A stretch of DNA of 64,000 bases from Pseudonocardiales bacterium (GCA_023252195.1 JAHEXI010000011.1:1-64000), one strand, 5' to 3'; shown: positions 34,061-43,845, counted from the first letter of the stretch. The notes: generated from the letters alone by a model not told the origin. Numbers and translations: made by a program.

Positions 34061-34464
34061 CCGCATCGCGTCCAGTCACGCCACCGCGCTCCACTCGGCA
34101 GCGGACCGCGGTGGCCAGGCTGCTCGACGACACCGACGACTTCCGCTCCGCCCAGGAGATTCACGAGGAGTTGCGCCACCGTGGCGAGGGCATCGGCCTG
34201 ACCACGGTGTATCGCACCCTGCAGACCCTCGCCGAGGCCGGCGAGATCGACGTACTGCGCACCGCCAGTGGCGAGGCTCTCTACCGGCGTTGCTCGGCGC
34301 ACCACCATCACCACCTGGTGTGCCGGCAGTGCGGACGCACCGTGGAGGTCGAGGGCCCAACCGTGGAGCTGTGGGCCGAGAAGGTGGCCAACGACCACAA
34401 CTTCACCGACATCGACCACACCGTCGAAATATCCGGCCGCTGCCCCGACTGCCCGTCGTCCTGA
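34057..34464 (+). CDS. zur: Zinc uptake regulator (Fur family)
   Basis: The 135-aa product has the Fur winged helix (STRQRTAVARLL, FRSAQEIHEELRHRGEGIGLTTVYRTLQTL), the metal-sensing HHHHHLVCRQCG, then HTVEISGRCPDC. Two CxxC pairs form the structural zinc site. It represses zinc uptake and zinc-free ribosomal protein genes when zinc is plentiful. Coupling to the SmtB-type gene upstream gives a two-sensor zinc circuit. Confidence 0.94.
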   Translation: MTASRPVTPPRSTRQRTAVARLLDDTDDFRSAQEIHEELRHRGEGIGLTTVYRTLQTLAEAGEIDVLRTASGEALYRRCSAHHHHHLVCRQCGRTVEVEGPTVELWAEKVANDHNFTDIDHTVEISGRCPDCPSS

Positions 34465-34476
34465 TCCCCCTTACCT

Positions 34477-34536
34477 CAGTCTGGATGCAGACTGCGGTAA
34501 TTCGGGCCGCTTTTGCAGCAGTCTGCATCCAGACTG
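34477..34536. terminator. Nested inverted repeat between convergent genes
   Basis: A perfect 19-bp inverted repeat (34477-34495 and 34518-34536) spans a 22-nt loop. Each arm is itself a dyad (CAGTCTG-GATG-CAGACTG). It lies between the zur stop (34464) and the stop of the convergent gene at 34556. It is probably a bidirectional terminator; binding by a metal regulator is a weaker alternative. Confidence 0.75.
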
Positions 34537-34555
34537 CGCGTCCGTCGGGGCGCGG

Positions 34556-35260
34556 TCAGAACTCGTAGGGTTCGGTGGGGACGGGGACTGGGTGGAGGGC
34601 TGAGACGGTGAGGGTGGGGGTGAAGCGGGTGTTCGATTTCGCTGAGCCGGGTATCACCTGGCCTTGCACCTCGAACCAGCCGTCCTGCGGCAGGACCGCG
34701 AGTCCGCGGTAGCCCTCCAGACGCACCTTCACCGACGTCACGTCCGCTGCACAGCAGGCCATCACCAGTCGGCCGAGATAGGTGCTGTCCTGGGCGCCGT
34801 GCACGACGAAGCCGACCAGACGTACCTGGCGACCATGCAGGCTGTCTGCGTCGTCCCATACCGCACGGGTGACGAAGTCGCTCATCCGAAGCGCGGGAGC
34901 CGGGCCCGCGGGCAGCGGCGGGAGGGCGAGGGCGGGCTGCTTCGGGGCGACCGCCCGCGCCGAGCGGGACACGGTGTCCGCACCGAGCGCCGGCGGGGCA
35001 ACCAGGAAGATCGCCAGCACCGGCAGTACCAGCAGCCAAGTACTGCGTCCGGCGTGATCATGGTGGTCAGTTACGGTGCGCCCAGCCCGCACGTCGCGCC
35101 CGATGGAGATCAGGCCCAGCGACAGGATCACCACCCCTGCGCAGATGAGGAACGGCAGCAGGGAAGGCTTGACGTAGCGCAAGAAGCTGCCGTTGTAGGC
35201 GATCTTGCACAAGGCGCCACCGAGTAACACCAGCAGGACGTTCTGGGTCTCCCTTCTCAT
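34556..35260 (-). CDS. TIGR03943-family membrane protein
   Basis: From ATG 35260 the product is 234 aa. It has two N-terminal membrane helices (VLLVLLGGALCKIAYNG, LLPFLICAGVVILSLGLISI), another near residue 80, and an extracytoplasmic OB-like domain (SLHGRQVRLVGFVVHG, LVMACCAADVTSVKV, DGWFEVQGQV). TIGR03943 proteins are partners of DUF318 permeases, encoded here immediately upstream with an ATGA overlap. The pair may export or import a metal or small solute. Proximity to zur suggests zinc but is not proof. Confidence 0.87.
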   Translation of the reverse strand: MRRETQNVLLVLLGGALCKIAYNGSFLRYVKPSLLPFLICAGVVILSLGLISIGRDVRAGRTVTDHHDHAGRSTWLLVLPVLAIFLVAPPALGADTVSRSARAVAPKQPALALPPLPAGPAPALRMSDFVTRAVWDDADSLHGRQVRLVGFVVHGAQDSTYLGRLVMACCAADVTSVKVRLEGYRGLAVLPQDGWFEVQGQVIPGSAKSNTRFTPTLTVSALHPVPVPTEPYEF

Positions 35261-36261
35261 CGCGTAGCGCCGAGTACCAGCACGCCGGCCAGCGACCCAC
35301 ACGCGATCGCCACCATGAACGTCGCCGGCGCGAAGCGACTGGCGAAGCGGCGCCCGAACGCTCCCGTCTGCAATGCCACCAGCTTGACGTCCACCGCCGG
35401 ACCTACCACGAGAAACACCAGCCGGGGCAGCAGCGGCACGGCCGTCAGCGACGCGGCGACGAACGCGTCAGCCTCGCTGCACAGCGCGAGCACGACCGCG
35501 AGCAGCGCCATCACCAGGATCCCGAGCACCATGTTTCCGGTCAGCGACGCCATCCAGGACGCGGGCACTAGGACATTCAGCACTGCTGCGGTGAGGCCGC
35601 CGAGCACCAGGAACCCGCCCGAGGAGACCATGTCATGCCGTGCGGTCTCGGTGAACACTGCGAAGGCACTGCGACCAGGAGGGCGCTCGGGGCGGCGCAG
35701 CGCCCGTTGCGCGATCCACTCCGGACGACCGAGACGCGCCCACAGCCAACCCATCACCAGCGCGGTGGCCATCGAGCCGAGGAACCGGGCCGCCACCATC
35801 CGGGGCTCACCCGGGAAGGCCACCGCGGTAGCCACCAGCACCACCGGGTTAACGGCGGGCGCGGCCAGCAGGAACGCCAGCGCCGCAGCGGGCGGCACGC
35901 CTTGTTGCATCAGGCGCCGGGACACCGGCACCGACGCGCACTCGCATCCCGGTAGCGCCATCCCTGCCAATCCGGCGATCGGTACCGCAGCTGTGGTCGT
36001 GCGCGGCAGCACCCGGCGCAACGCCAGCGGTGACACGAACGCCGCGATCAGCCCGCTGACCAACACTCCCAGCACCAGAAACGGCGTCGCCTGCACGCAG
36101 ATCGCCACGAAAACCGTGGCACCGGTACGCACGGCCGGGATGTCGAGCATCCGGATCAGCGGTCCTTGTGCCAGCAACGCGAGCACCAGCACCACGCACA
36201 ACACCTCCAGCGAGGTGATCCGGCGCTGCTCGATCGCCCGCGCGCGTGATGGGGCGGCCAT
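35257..36261 (-). CDS. DUF318-type permease
   Basis: The 334-aa integral membrane protein has about eight helices. It carries the family boxes ATPFLVLGVLVSGLIAAFVS, ALPGCECASVPVSRRLMQQGVPPAAALAFLLAAPAVNPVVL and LALCSEADAFVAASL. The Cys-x-Cys in PGCECASVP and the acidic CSEADAF are likely to line the transport path or bind metal. It forms a pair with the TIGR03943 protein and is coupled to the YbjN-like gene upstream (TGATG). The substrate is unknown. Confidence 0.88.
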   Translation of the reverse strand: MAAPSRARAIEQRRITSLEVLCVVLVLALLAQGPLIRMLDIPAVRTGATVFVAICVQATPFLVLGVLVSGLIAAFVSPLALRRVLPRTTTAAVPIAGLAGMALPGCECASVPVSRRLMQQGVPPAAALAFLLAAPAVNPVVLVATAVAFPGEPRMVAARFLGSMATALVMGWLWARLGRPEWIAQRALRRPERPPGRSAFAVFTETARHDMVSSGGFLVLGGLTAAVLNVLVPASWMASLTGNMVLGILVMALLAVVLALCSEADAFVAASLTAVPLLPRLVFLVVGPAVDVKLVALQTGAFGRRFASRFAPATFMVAIACGSLAGVLVLGATR

Positions 36262-36677
36262 CAGGCAGGCAGCAGCTCGCCACGTACCTGCGAGGCCGCG
36301 GACACCACCAGCATGAGCAGCGTGCCCAGCGGCATGGTGTCCAGACCGGCAGCCGGGAATGCGTAGCGCAGCGTCACGTCCGCGCCACGCTCGGTACGGA
36401 CCAGCCCCAAGGTGCCGAACAAGCCCTGCCCGGCCCGGCTGGCGACTCGCTCGGCCAGCTCGCCGTCATCGGGAACGTCCCAGGCGACCACGCAGGTCAA
36501 ACTGAGCATCGCCAGGCCCTCGGCGAGTTCCACCGCCTGCACCGCGCACGGCACGTCGGCGTGCTGGAAGGTCAGCGAGCCGTCGTCGTCGACCTTGACG
36601 TCCTGGTAGCGCTCCAACGCTGTTCGGGCGGCGTCGAGCAGTTCCCGGGTGGCAGCGGCACCCTCGTCGTGGCTCAT
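36261..36677 (-). CDS. YbjN-domain protein
   Basis: The 138-aa product has the alternating strand/helix pattern of the YbjN / type III secretion chaperone-like fold: [35 protein letters not shown], then [21 protein letters not shown]. Such proteins are common in actinobacteria and uncharacterised. It overlaps uppS (ATGA) and the permease (TGATG), so uppS-ybjN-permease-TIGR03943 are translated as one unit. Confidence 0.75.
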   Translation of the reverse strand: MSHDEGAAATRELLDAARTALERYQDVKVDDDGSLTFQHADVPCAVQAVELAEGLAMLSLTCVVAWDVPDDGELAERVASRAGQGLFGTLGLVRTERGADVTLRYAFPAAGLDTMPLGTLLMLVVSAASQVRGELLPA

Positions 36678-37483
36678 CCGATCGTTCTCCTCGGAGTGCG
36701 AATTTCGACAGGCTCGGTGTCCACCGCGCTGCCGAACCGGCGATCCCGGGCTGCGTAGACCTCACAGGCCCGCCATAGATCGCGGCGGTCGAGGTCGGGG
36801 AACAGGACGTCCTGGAACACCAGCTCGGCGTAGGCAGCCTGCCAGATGAGGAAATTCGAGATGCGCTGCTCACCCGACGGCCGCAGGAACAGGTCGACAT
36901 CGGGCATGTCCGGCTCATCGAGATACCGGGCCAGCATCCGCTCATCGACCCGCTCCGGGTCGATCTCACCGCGGGCCGCCCGGCGGGCCACCTCACGGGC
37001 CGCGTCAGCGATCTCGGCGCGTCCGCCGTAGTTCACGCACATGGTCAGGGTCATGACGTCGTTGGCCGCGGTCAGCTCCTGGGCGACCTCGAGCTCACGG
37101 ATCACGCTGCGCCACAACCGTGGGCGCCGCCCGGCCCAGCGCACCCGGACTCCCATCTCGTGCATCTGGTCGCGGCGCCGCCGGATGACGTCGCGGTTGA
37201 AGCCCATCAGAAAACGCACCTCATCGGGGCTGCGCCGCCAGTTCTCGGTGGAGAACGCATAAGCCGACAGCCACTTCACGCCCAGCTCGATGCACCCGCA
37301 GACGACGTCGAGCAGCACGGCCTCACCACGGCGGTGGCCCTCGGTGCGCGACAGCCCGCGCTGCTGCGCCCACCGCCCGTTGCCATCCATCACCAGCGCA
37401 ACATGCCGCGGAACCCGCCCGGCGCCTAACAACGGCGGCCGAGCCCCAGACGGATGCGGATCAGGCGCTCGAACCACCGCCAC
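36674..37483 (-). CDS. uppS: Isoprenyl diphosphate synthase (UppS family)
   Basis: The 269-aa cis-prenyltransferase has [27 protein letters not shown] with the catalytic Asp (about 32-57), [18 protein letters not shown], then [13 protein letters not shown] and the [21 protein letters not shown] box. It elongates isoprenyl diphosphates to decaprenyl or undecaprenyl diphosphate, the lipid carrier for cell-wall building. GTG 37483 is chosen; ATG 37485 is out of frame. The Mycobacterium homologue is decaprenyl diphosphate synthase Rv2361c, likewise next to recO and era. Confidence 0.95.
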   Translation of the reverse strand: MAVVRAPDPHPSGARPPLLGAGRVPRHVALVMDGNGRWAQQRGLSRTEGHRRGEAVLLDVVCGCIELGVKWLSAYAFSTENWRRSPDEVRFLMGFNRDVIRRRRDQMHEMGVRVRWAGRRPRLWRSVIRELEVAQELTAANDVMTLTMCVNYGGRAEIADAAREVARRAARGEIDPERVDERMLARYLDEPDMPDVDLFLRPSGEQRISNFLIWQAAYAELVFQDVLFPDLDRRDLWRACEVYAARDRRFGSAVDTEPVEIRTPRRTIG

Positions 37484-37498
37484 ATCCTGCCGCCCGAC

Positions 37499-37553
37499 GC
37501 ATTCAGCGGGCTCAGCGGGGCTATTCGGCCGCCGATATGCCCGCTGAATGCGG
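37499..37553 (+). repeat. Palindromic repeat, copy A (recO end / uppS upstream)
   Basis: The 13-bp arms GCATTCAGCGGGC (37499-37511) and GCCCGCTGAATGC (37539-37551) bracket a 27-nt loop. The 55-bp segment is 45/55 identical to the one at 51390-51444 without gaps. The recO stop (37521-37523) lies inside it, so it encodes the last ten or so RecO residues on the minus strand. Confidence 0.85.
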
Positions 37554-38288
37554 GAGGCGGGGGCGTTCTACCAGGGGAAGGGAACGGAGTTGGCGTTCGA
37601 GGTGCCACTGGAGGTGGGCGGCGATAAGGCCGCTGGCCTCGCGGGCGACCGGGGGCGCGGCGTTCTCGGCGATCTGCCAGTCTCCGGACTCCAGAGCATC
37701 GAGCAGCTGCACAGTCTGCGCCGACGGGGTGGCCGCACCGGCTGGACGGCACCCGGAACAGACCACGCCCCCGGCAGGAACGCTGAACGCCCGGTGCGGT
37801 CCTGGTGCACCGCATCGGGCGCATTCGGTCAGGGCCGGCGCCCATCCCGCGGTTCCCATCGCGCGGAGCAGGAAGGCGTCGAGCACCAAAGGCGCGTGCC
37901 GCTGCCCGTCAGCCAGTGCCCGCAGCGCACCGACCACCAGCAGGTACAGCCGCAGCACCGGCTCGCCCTCGGCGCCGGCCAGCCGCTCGGCGGTCTCCAG
38001 CACCGCGCAACCGGCGGTGTAGCGGCCGTAGTCGCCGACCAGTCGGGAACCGAAGCCGTCGACCGTCTCGACCTGGGTGACGATGTCCAGCGTGCGCCCG
38101 CGGTAGAACTGCACGTCGACGTGTCCGAACGGCTCCACCCGGGCGCCGAACCGCGACGAGGTGCGCCGTACGCCTTTGGCCACCGCGCGCACCCGCCCGT
38201 GCCGGCGAGTCAACAGCGTGATGATCCGATCGGCTTCGCCCAACTTCTGCACCCGCAGCACCACCCCGGTGTCGCGGTAGAGGTTCAC
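37521..38288 (-). CDS. recO: DNA repair protein RecO
   Basis: The 255-aa product has the N-terminal OB fold ([39 protein letters not shown]) and a helical C-domain with a Cys4 zinc site ([16 protein letters not shown]). RecO loads RecA and anneals single strands. The C-terminal HSAGISAAE is encoded by the palindromic repeat at 37499-37553 and is not expected from the family. It lies 32 bp downstream of era. Confidence 0.95.
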   Translation of the reverse strand: MNLYRDTGVVLRVQKLGEADRIITLLTRRHGRVRAVAKGVRRTSSRFGARVEPFGHVDVQFYRGRTLDIVTQVETVDGFGSRLVGDYGRYTAGCAVLETAERLAGAEGEPVLRLYLLVVGALRALADGQRHAPLVLDAFLLRAMGTAGWAPALTECARCGAPGPHRAFSVPAGGVVCSGCRPAGAATPSAQTVQLLDALESGDWQIAENAAPPVAREASGLIAAHLQWHLERQLRSLPLVERPRLPHSAGISAAE

Positions 38289-38320
38289 CAGCCCATCCTC
38301 GCACCGCAGCCCCGGACGAG

Positions 38321-39259
38321 TCAGAAACCGAGCCGACGAAGCTGCTTGGGATCTCGCTGCCAGTCCTTGGCGACCTTCACGTGCAGGTCCAGGTACACCG
38401 AGGTGCCCAGCAGCGCCTCGATGTGCGTGCGCGCGCGGCTGCCGACCTCCTTGAGGCGCGCCCCGCCGCGTCCGATCACGATCGCCTTCTGGCTGTCGCG
38501 TTCGACGTAAAGGTTGACATAGACGTCGAGCAGACCGGCTCGTCCCTCCCGCGGGTTCATCTCCTCCACCACGACGGCCAGCGAATGCGGCAGCTCGTCG
38601 CGCACGCCCTCCAGCGCCGCCTCCCGGACCAGCTCAGCGACCAAGGTTTGCTCCGGTTCGTCGGTGAGGTCCCCAGCGGGGTACAGCGGTGGCGACTCCG
38701 GCATGCGGGCCAGCAGCAGGTCCGCGAGCAGCCCTACCTGGAAACCGTCGACCGCCGACACCGGCACCAGTTCGGCGAACTCGTCGAAGCCTGCTGAGCG
38801 CGCCAGGTCAGCCAGCCCGGCGAGCTGCTCAGCCACTCGTTGTGGGCTCACCAGGTCGGTCTTGGTCACGATGCCGAAGACCGGGGTGCGCCGCGCCAGC
38901 ACAGCCAGCTCCCCGGCGATGAACCGGTCCCCAGCGCCGATGGTGGCATCAGCGGGCACGCAGAACCCGATCACGTCGACCTCCGACCAGGTCGCGCGGA
39001 CCAGGCTGTTGAGCCGCTCGCCGAGCAGGGTTCGGGGGCGGTGCAGACCCGGGGTGTCTACCAGGATGAGCTGCCCGTCGGGCTGATGCACGATTCCCCG
39101 GATGGTGTGCCGAGTGGTCTGCGGACGGCTGGAGGTGATCGCCACCTTCTGGCCCACCAGCGAGTTGGTCAACGTTGACTTGCCGACGTTGGGCCTGCCC
39201 ACCAGGCAGGCGAACCCGGCCCGAAACGGCCCGTCGGTGTGCTGTGTCATGCCCGTCAC
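38321..39259 (-). CDS. era: GTPase Era
   Basis: The 312-aa product has G1 GRPNVGKST (about 21-29), switch region TTRHTIRGI, G3 DTPGLHRP, G4 TKTD, and the C-terminal KH domain AIVIGRGGARLKEVG. Era binds the 3' end of 16S rRNA and helps 30S maturation. The GTG at 39259 overlaps the preceding gene's stop (GTGA); ATG 39250 is also possible. It lies in the phoH-ybeY-CBS-era-recO-uppS order typical of actinobacteria. Confidence 0.97.
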   Translation of the reverse strand: MTGMTQHTDGPFRAGFACLVGRPNVGKSTLTNSLVGQKVAITSSRPQTTRHTIRGIVHQPDGQLILVDTPGLHRPRTLLGERLNSLVRATWSEVDVIGFCVPADATIGAGDRFIAGELAVLARRTPVFGIVTKTDLVSPQRVAEQLAGLADLARSAGFDEFAELVPVSAVDGFQVGLLADLLLARMPESPPLYPAGDLTDEPEQTLVAELVREAALEGVRDELPHSLAVVVEEMNPREGRAGLLDVYVNLYVERDSQKAIVIGRGGARLKEVGSRARTHIEALLGTSVYLDLHVKVAKDWQRDPKQLRRLGF

Positions 39260-39615
39260 GGCTGGTCCGTTGTACTCAGCATGCTGCCGACGACGCCGTG
39301 CTGGTCGACCACCAGCACCGGGGCAATGGGCCCGAGGTCCCGGACCGCAGCCAGTGAGGCAGCATCCACCGCGCCGGAGCCAGATACCACCGCAGCTGCC
39401 TCTAAGCCGGTCGCACCGCTGGCCACCGCTGCGACCACCGCCGCCTGCAGCGCGGTCAATGCCAGCGAGGGCAGCGATACTGTGACGCCGGTGTAGGTGC
39501 GGCCGTCGGTGTCGCGTACCGCGGCACCCTCCTGGGCTCCGGTACGGGCCAGCGCCGAGCGCGCCAGCGTCACGATCTTGGCGTCCTCCGGGTCTAGGTT
39601 AGTGGTGTCAGGCAC
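39256..39615 (-). CDS. Cytidine-deaminase-like protein lacking catalytic residues
   Basis: The 119-aa product keeps the deaminase fold pattern: [42 protein letters not shown], a helix rich in Ala, and [14 protein letters not shown]. It lacks the H/C-A-E motif and the P-C-x-x-C motif needed to bind zinc. It corresponds in place and size to mycobacterial Rv2365c, between the CBS protein and era. It is probably a scaffold or regulatory descendant of a deaminase. It overlaps both neighbours (8 bp with the CBS gene, GTGA with era). Confidence 0.75.
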   Translation of the reverse strand: MPDTTNLDPEDAKIVTLARSALARTGAQEGAAVRDTDGRTYTGVTVSLPSLALTALQAAVVAAVASGATGLEAAAVVSGSGAVDAASLAAVRDLGPIAPVLVVDQHGVVGSMLSTTDQP

Positions 39616-40960
39616 TGGTGTCGCTCGCTTCCTGCGGGGGGTCGGCCGCGGCGGGGTACTGGTTGTGAGTCGGGGACTGACGGGTTGCGGAATCGGACTG
39701 CGCGGAGACGCGGCGGGCAGTGACGGTGGTGATCCGCAGCCGCCCGCGACGATCGTTGCCGCCCTCGGCGCGCAGCCGCAATCCGGCCACCTCGGCCTCT
39801 GCACCGGGCACCGGCACCCGACCCAACCGCTGCGCCAGCAGCCCCCCAACGGTCTCCACGTCGGTGTCCGCGAGCTCCACCTCGAACAGCTCAGCCAAAT
39901 CGATCACCGGCAGCCGGCTGATCACGCGTACCGTACCGTCCCCGAGATGCTCGATCGGTGGCCGCTGGTCGGTGTCGGACTCGTCGGTGATCTCGCCGAC
40001 GATCTCCTCAAGAATGTCCTCGATCGTCAGGAGGCCGGCGGTCCCACCGTATTCGTCGACCACGATGGCCATGTGGTTGTGCGAGACCTGCATCTCCTTG
40101 AGCAGCCCGGTCAGCAGCTTGGAATCAGGGACGAACGTCGCGGGCCGCATCACCTCGCCGACGGTGCCACCGGCGGGCTGCTCGGCCGCCACCAGATCCT
40201 TGATGTGCACGACACCGACGATGTCATCGACGCTGTCGCCGACCACCGGGATCCGAGAGAACCCGGAACGTAAGCATAGCGCCACTGCCTGACGTACTGA
40301 TTTCTCCTGCTCAATCCAGACGATCTCGGTTCGGGGCACCATCACCTCACGGGCCACGGTATTCCCGAGCTCGAAGACGGAATGGATCATCTCGGCCTCA
40401 CCGGCCTCGACCACGCCGCGCTGACCCGCCATGTCCACCAGCTCGCGCAGCTCGACCTCCGAGCTGAACGGGCCTTCGGGGAAGCCTCTACCGGGGGTGA
40501 TCGCGTTACCCACGAAAATGAGCAGCCGCGACAGCGGCCCCAGGATCCGGCCCAGCACCCGGACCGATCCGGCCACGGCGAGACCGACGGCATAGGGATG
40601 CTGGCGCCCGATGGTGCGCGGACCCACCCCGACGACGACATAGGTCACCACCACCATTGCCAACCCGGTGACCAGCACGGCCAGCCAGATCGGCGACAGC
40701 TCCCGCAGCGCCGCCACCGTGACGAGCACCGTGGCGGTCAACTCACAGCTCAGCCGCAACAACAGCAGCAAGTTGACGTGCCGGGGCCGGTCGGCGACGA
40801 CCAGCGCCAGCGCGCTGGCGCCGAAGCGGCCGGAGCGCACCAGCGCGTCGACCCGGGCCCGGGACACGGTGCCCAGCGCGGCGTCAGCCGCAGCGAACCC
40901 CCCCGCAGCCACCACCAGGGTGGCGGCCAGCACGAGCAAGGGAACCGAAGACGTCGGCAC
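39608..40960 (-). CDS. Hemolysin-C/CorC-like membrane protein with CBS domains
   Basis: The 450-aa product has a DUF21/CNNM membrane domain (about 1-185, four helices) and two CBS motifs (about 205-330; [64 protein letters not shown]). It also has a CorC_HlyC domain (about 345-420; [17 protein letters not shown]). Family members are linked to magnesium or sodium transport. It occupies the same site as mycobacterial Rv2366c, between ybeY and era. Confidence 0.92.
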   Translation of the reverse strand: MPTSSVPLLVLAATLVVAAGGFAAADAALGTVSRARVDALVRSGRFGASALALVVADRPRHVNLLLLLRLSCELTATVLVTVAALRELSPIWLAVLVTGLAMVVVTYVVVGVGPRTIGRQHPYAVGLAVAGSVRVLGRILGPLSRLLIFVGNAITPGRGFPEGPFSSEVELRELVDMAGQRGVVEAGEAEMIHSVFELGNTVAREVMVPRTEIVWIEQEKSVRQAVALCLRSGFSRIPVVGDSVDDIVGVVHIKDLVAAEQPAGGTVGEVMRPATFVPDSKLLTGLLKEMQVSHNHMAIVVDEYGGTAGLLTIEDILEEIVGEITDESDTDQRPPIEHLGDGTVRVISRLPVIDLAELFEVELADTDVETVGGLLAQRLGRVPVPGAEAEVAGLRLRAEGGNDRRGRLRITTVTARRVSAQSDSATRQSPTHNQYPAAADPPQEASDTSA

Positions 40961-41000
40961 TGTCGGTCCTGTTCGCTATTCTGAGGGCTGTCCCGGGCGG

Positions 41001-41567
41001 TTATCCGGGCGGCCCGGACTCCTGCGGCCCGTCCAGACCGACCACCCCAAGCAGTCGGGTGTCCGCGTCGCGCCGCGCGATCCGGCGCCGGTTGGCCAGG
41101 TCGGCGCGCAGGAACTCAGCAAGGATTCCGTCCTGCAGGGCGAACATCTCGCGCTCCTCGGCGGCGTCGGCGTGGTCGTAACCCAGCAGGTGCAGCACGC
41201 CATGCACGGTGAGCAGCTGCAGCTCGTCGAGCAGTGCGTGACCCGCTGCGGCGGCCTGTTCGGTCGCGACCTCTGGGCACAGCACGATGTCACCGAGCAG
41301 CGCTGGACCACCGGATGGGCTGTCCGGCCGACCACCCACCAGGCCGCCCTCCTCCGCGTCGTCCATCGGGAAGGCCATCACGTCGGTGGGACCCGGCAGG
41401 TCCATCCAGCGCTGGTGCAGATCGGCCATCACCCCGCTGCCGACCAGCAGCACGGACAGTTCCGCCAATGGGCTCACGCCCAACCGATCCATCGCGAAAC
41501 GCGCCGCAGCGGCGATCGATGCCTCGGGGATGACGGTGCCGGACTCGTTAGCGATCTCGATGCCCAC
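41001..41567 (-). CDS. ybeY: Endoribonuclease YbeY
   Basis: From GTG 41567 the product is 188 aa. It contains the zinc-binding [11 protein letters not shown] (H-x3-H-x5-H), the preceding [19 protein letters not shown], and LGDIVLCPE. YbeY is a single-strand RNase involved in 16S 3'-end maturation and ribosome quality control. It lies 7 bp after phoH, the usual partner. Residues after about 160 ([14 protein letters not shown]) are an unconserved tail. Confidence 0.94.
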   Translation of the reverse strand: MGIEIANESGTVIPEASIAAAARFAMDRLGVSPLAELSVLLVGSGVMADLHQRWMDLPGPTDVMAFPMDDAEEGGLVGGRPDSPSGGPALLGDIVLCPEVATEQAAAAGHALLDELQLLTVHGVLHLLGYDHADAAEEREMFALQDGILAEFLRADLANRRRIARRDADTRLLGVVGLDGPQESGPPG

Positions 41568-41574
41568 GCCGGCG

Positions 41575-42639
41575 TCACCGTCTCCGGCGTCGGTCGGTCC
41601 GGTTGGGTACCGGACGCGCGCCGGTGCCCTCCTGGAGGACATCCCACCGCGCATAAGCGTCCACGATGTCAGTGACCAGCCGGTGACGGACCACGTCGGC
41701 GCTGGACAGCTCCGCGAAATGCACGTCTTCCACACCGTCGATGATGTGTTGGACGATCCGCAGCCCGGACACCTGGCCGACCGGCAGATCGATCTGCGTG
41801 ACGTCCCCGGTGACCACGACCTTGGAACCGAAACCCAGCCGGGTGAGGAACATCTTCATCTGCTGCGGAGTGGTGTTCTGCGCCTCGTCGAGGATGATGA
41901 AGGCATCGTTGAGGGTGCGGCCGCGCATGTAGGCCAGCGGGGCGACCTCGATAGTCCCGGCGGCCATCAACTTGGGGATCGACTCCGGGTCGAGCATGTC
42001 GTGCAGCGCGTCGTACAGCGGGCGCAGGTACGGGTCGATCTTCTCGTACAGGGTGCCGGGAAGAAAGCCCAACCGCTCCCCTGCCTCGACTGCCGGCCGG
42101 GTGAGGATTATCCGGTTGACCTGTTTGGTCTGCAGCGCCTGCACCGCCTTGGCCATTGCCAGGTACGTCTTACCGGTGCCGGCGGGTCCGATGCCGAACA
42201 CGATCGTGAAGCGATCGATGGCGTCGACGTAACGCTTCTGGTTCAGCGTCTTGGGCCGGATCGTGCGCCCGCGCCGGGACAGGATGTCCAGGCTGAGTAC
42301 CTCGGCGGGCGATTCAGCGTTTCCCTGGGCGAGCATCGTCAGGGTCTCCCGGACCGCATCGGGACCGAGTTGCTGGCCTCGGCGGGCCAGGGTGACCAAC
42401 TCGCCGAAGGCCCGCTCGGCGAATGCGACGTCCGCCGGGGTGCCGGTGAGGGTCACCTCGTTGCCGCGCACGTGCACGTCAGCGGCGAGCAGGTCCTCGG
42501 TGATCTTCAGGTTCTCGTCACGGGATCCGAGCAGGGACAGCACGGCGGTGTCTGGGATCACGATCTTCGACTGGACCGGCTGGGGCTGCGTCGTCTCCGA
42601 ACCGGATCGGGAGGCGCCCTCCACTGGGGTAGGGGTCAC
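41575..42639 (-). CDS. phoH: PhoH-family ATPase
   Basis: The 354-aa product has an N-terminal KH-like domain ([25 protein letters not shown]) and a RecA-like ATPase: Walker [16 protein letters not shown] (about 148-162), [17 protein letters not shown], and Walker [18 protein letters not shown]. It is coupled to ybeY and probably acts in RNA metabolism. The ATG at 42639 starts the phoH-ybeY-CBS-CDA-like-era-recO run. Confidence 0.95.
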   Translation of the reverse strand: MTPTPVEGASRSGSETTQPQPVQSKIVIPDTAVLSLLGSRDENLKITEDLLAADVHVRGNEVTLTGTPADVAFAERAFGELVTLARRGQQLGPDAVRETLTMLAQGNAESPAEVLSLDILSRRGRTIRPKTLNQKRYVDAIDRFTIVFGIGPAGTGKTYLAMAKAVQALQTKQVNRIILTRPAVEAGERLGFLPGTLYEKIDPYLRPLYDALHDMLDPESIPKLMAAGTIEVAPLAYMRGRTLNDAFIILDEAQNTTPQQMKMFLTRLGFGSKVVVTGDVTQIDLPVGQVSGLRIVQHIIDGVEDVHFAELSSADVVRHRLVTDIVDAYARWDVLQEGTGARPVPNRTDRRRRR

Positions 42640-43104
42640 GTGGGAGTGGGTCCTACTTCCTGCGCACGCGCGCGTCTCGGGTCAACCGGTAGGACAGATG
42701 CTAGCCGCAGACCTGACTCCGCGGGGCGTTGATTGCTCGTTCGCACCACGTGGTGCCCCACTACGGTCCGCGGTCGGGCACCGACGGGGCGGCTGAAGCC
42801 GACCCGATCATCGAATGAATTAGTGATCGTCGAAAGTGAGCCGTGGCTGTGCGAATTCGCACAGTTACAACTCAGTTTCGGCAATCAGAATGGAGCTACG
42901 ACGCTCACTGGAAAAGGATGCTGCGCCGCGGCGGAAACTGGGGGCTGTCCCGCCGCGGCGCAGCGCCGCCGGACCGAGGGGGGAGGTGCCCGGCGGAGCT
43001 CTGTGGGCTTGTCTGTGAGCCCTAACTAATTCCTCAATCAGGTGGCTTGCGTACTTAATGTTAGCCTTTCGCGGCTCACTCTCACTATTTATCACCTGAA
43101 TGAC
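42640..43104. other. Intergenic region, phoH upstream
   Basis: No convincing gene. A distinctly AT-rich segment (about 43020-43105) is the likely promoter region for phoH or a terminator for rsmE. It contains a GTTAGCCT that resembles half of an IdeR/DtxR iron box, but the other half does not match. Short frames on both strands lack support. Confidence 0.4.
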
Positions 43105-43845
43105 CTAGCTCCAGCGCTGAGACAGAGCGCCTATTGCACCCAGAGCGACTGCTCCGGCACTCGAAGAACGCAATACCCCGCGGCCGAGCCGCACCGGCCG
43201 ACCTCCTGCCGCGGTAAGCGTGGCCAGTTCGACGTCGGTGATGCCGCCCTCAGGTCCGACCACGAGCAGTAGTTCTCCCGCGGCGGGCAACGCCACCATG
43301 GGCAGCGGTTGCGCGGCACTCTCGTGCAACACCAGGCAAGCCGCAGCGGCAGCGCAGCGCTGCCCGAGCGCGGTGGTGTCCAGTGGCTCGGCCACCTCGG
43401 GGAACCATCCGCGACGAGACTGTTTGGCCGCCTCTCGGGCGGCCTGCCGCCAGCGGCACAGCGCCTTGGCTCCGCGCGGCCCATCATCCCAGTGGACCAC
43501 GCAGCGGTCAGCTCGCCAAGGCAGTACCGCGTCCACCCCCGCTTCAATGGCCAGCTCCACCGCCAGCTCCCCACGTGGGCCCTTGACCAGTGCCTGGGCC
43601 AGCGCGACCCGCAAGATCGGAGCGGGCTCGCACTCCCGGCGCAGCGCCTTAAGGTGCAGCCGATCGCGACCCGCGTCGAGCACCTCACACACGGCCAACT
43701 CGCCACAGCCGTCGGTGAGCACCAGACCCTCGCCGGCGCGCAACCGTCGCACCGTCGCGGCGTGCCTGCCCTCGGGTCCGTCCAGCGTCGTCTCGCCGCC
43801 CTCGCAGGGCAACTGCTCGGCGAAGAACACCGGAAGGCTGCTCAC
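43105..43845 (-). CDS. rsmE: 16S rRNA m3U1498 methyltransferase
   Basis: The 246-aa SPOUT methyltransferase has an N-terminal PUA-like domain (LDGPEGRHAATVRRLRAGEGLVLTDG) and the knot-forming LLLVVGPEGGITDVELATL and LGRGVLRSSSAGAVALGAI at the C-terminus. It methylates U1498 of 16S rRNA. It lies 26 bp after dnaJ, the same order as mycobacterial Rv2372c-dnaJ2-hrcA. Confidence 0.95.
   Translation of the reverse strand: MSSLPVFFAEQLPCEGGETTLDGPEGRHAATVRRLRAGEGLVLTDGCGELAVCEVLDAGRDRLHLKALRRECEPAPILRVALAQALVKGPRGELAVELAIEAGVDAVLPWRADRCVVHWDDGPRGAKALCRWRQAAREAAKQSRRGWFPEVAEPLDTTALGQRCAAAAACLVLHESAAQPLPMVALPAAGELLLVVGPEGGITDVELATLTAAGGRPVRLGRGVLRSSSAGAVALGAIGALSQRWS

Noticed and set aside
41287-42732. 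481-codon plus-strand ORF
   Set aside because: It is antisense to phoH and ybeY; no motif, and composition is typical of a shadow.
43020-43105. IdeR/DtxR iron box in the AT-rich gap
   Set aside because: Only one half-site (GTTAGCCT) fits; the symmetric half is absent.
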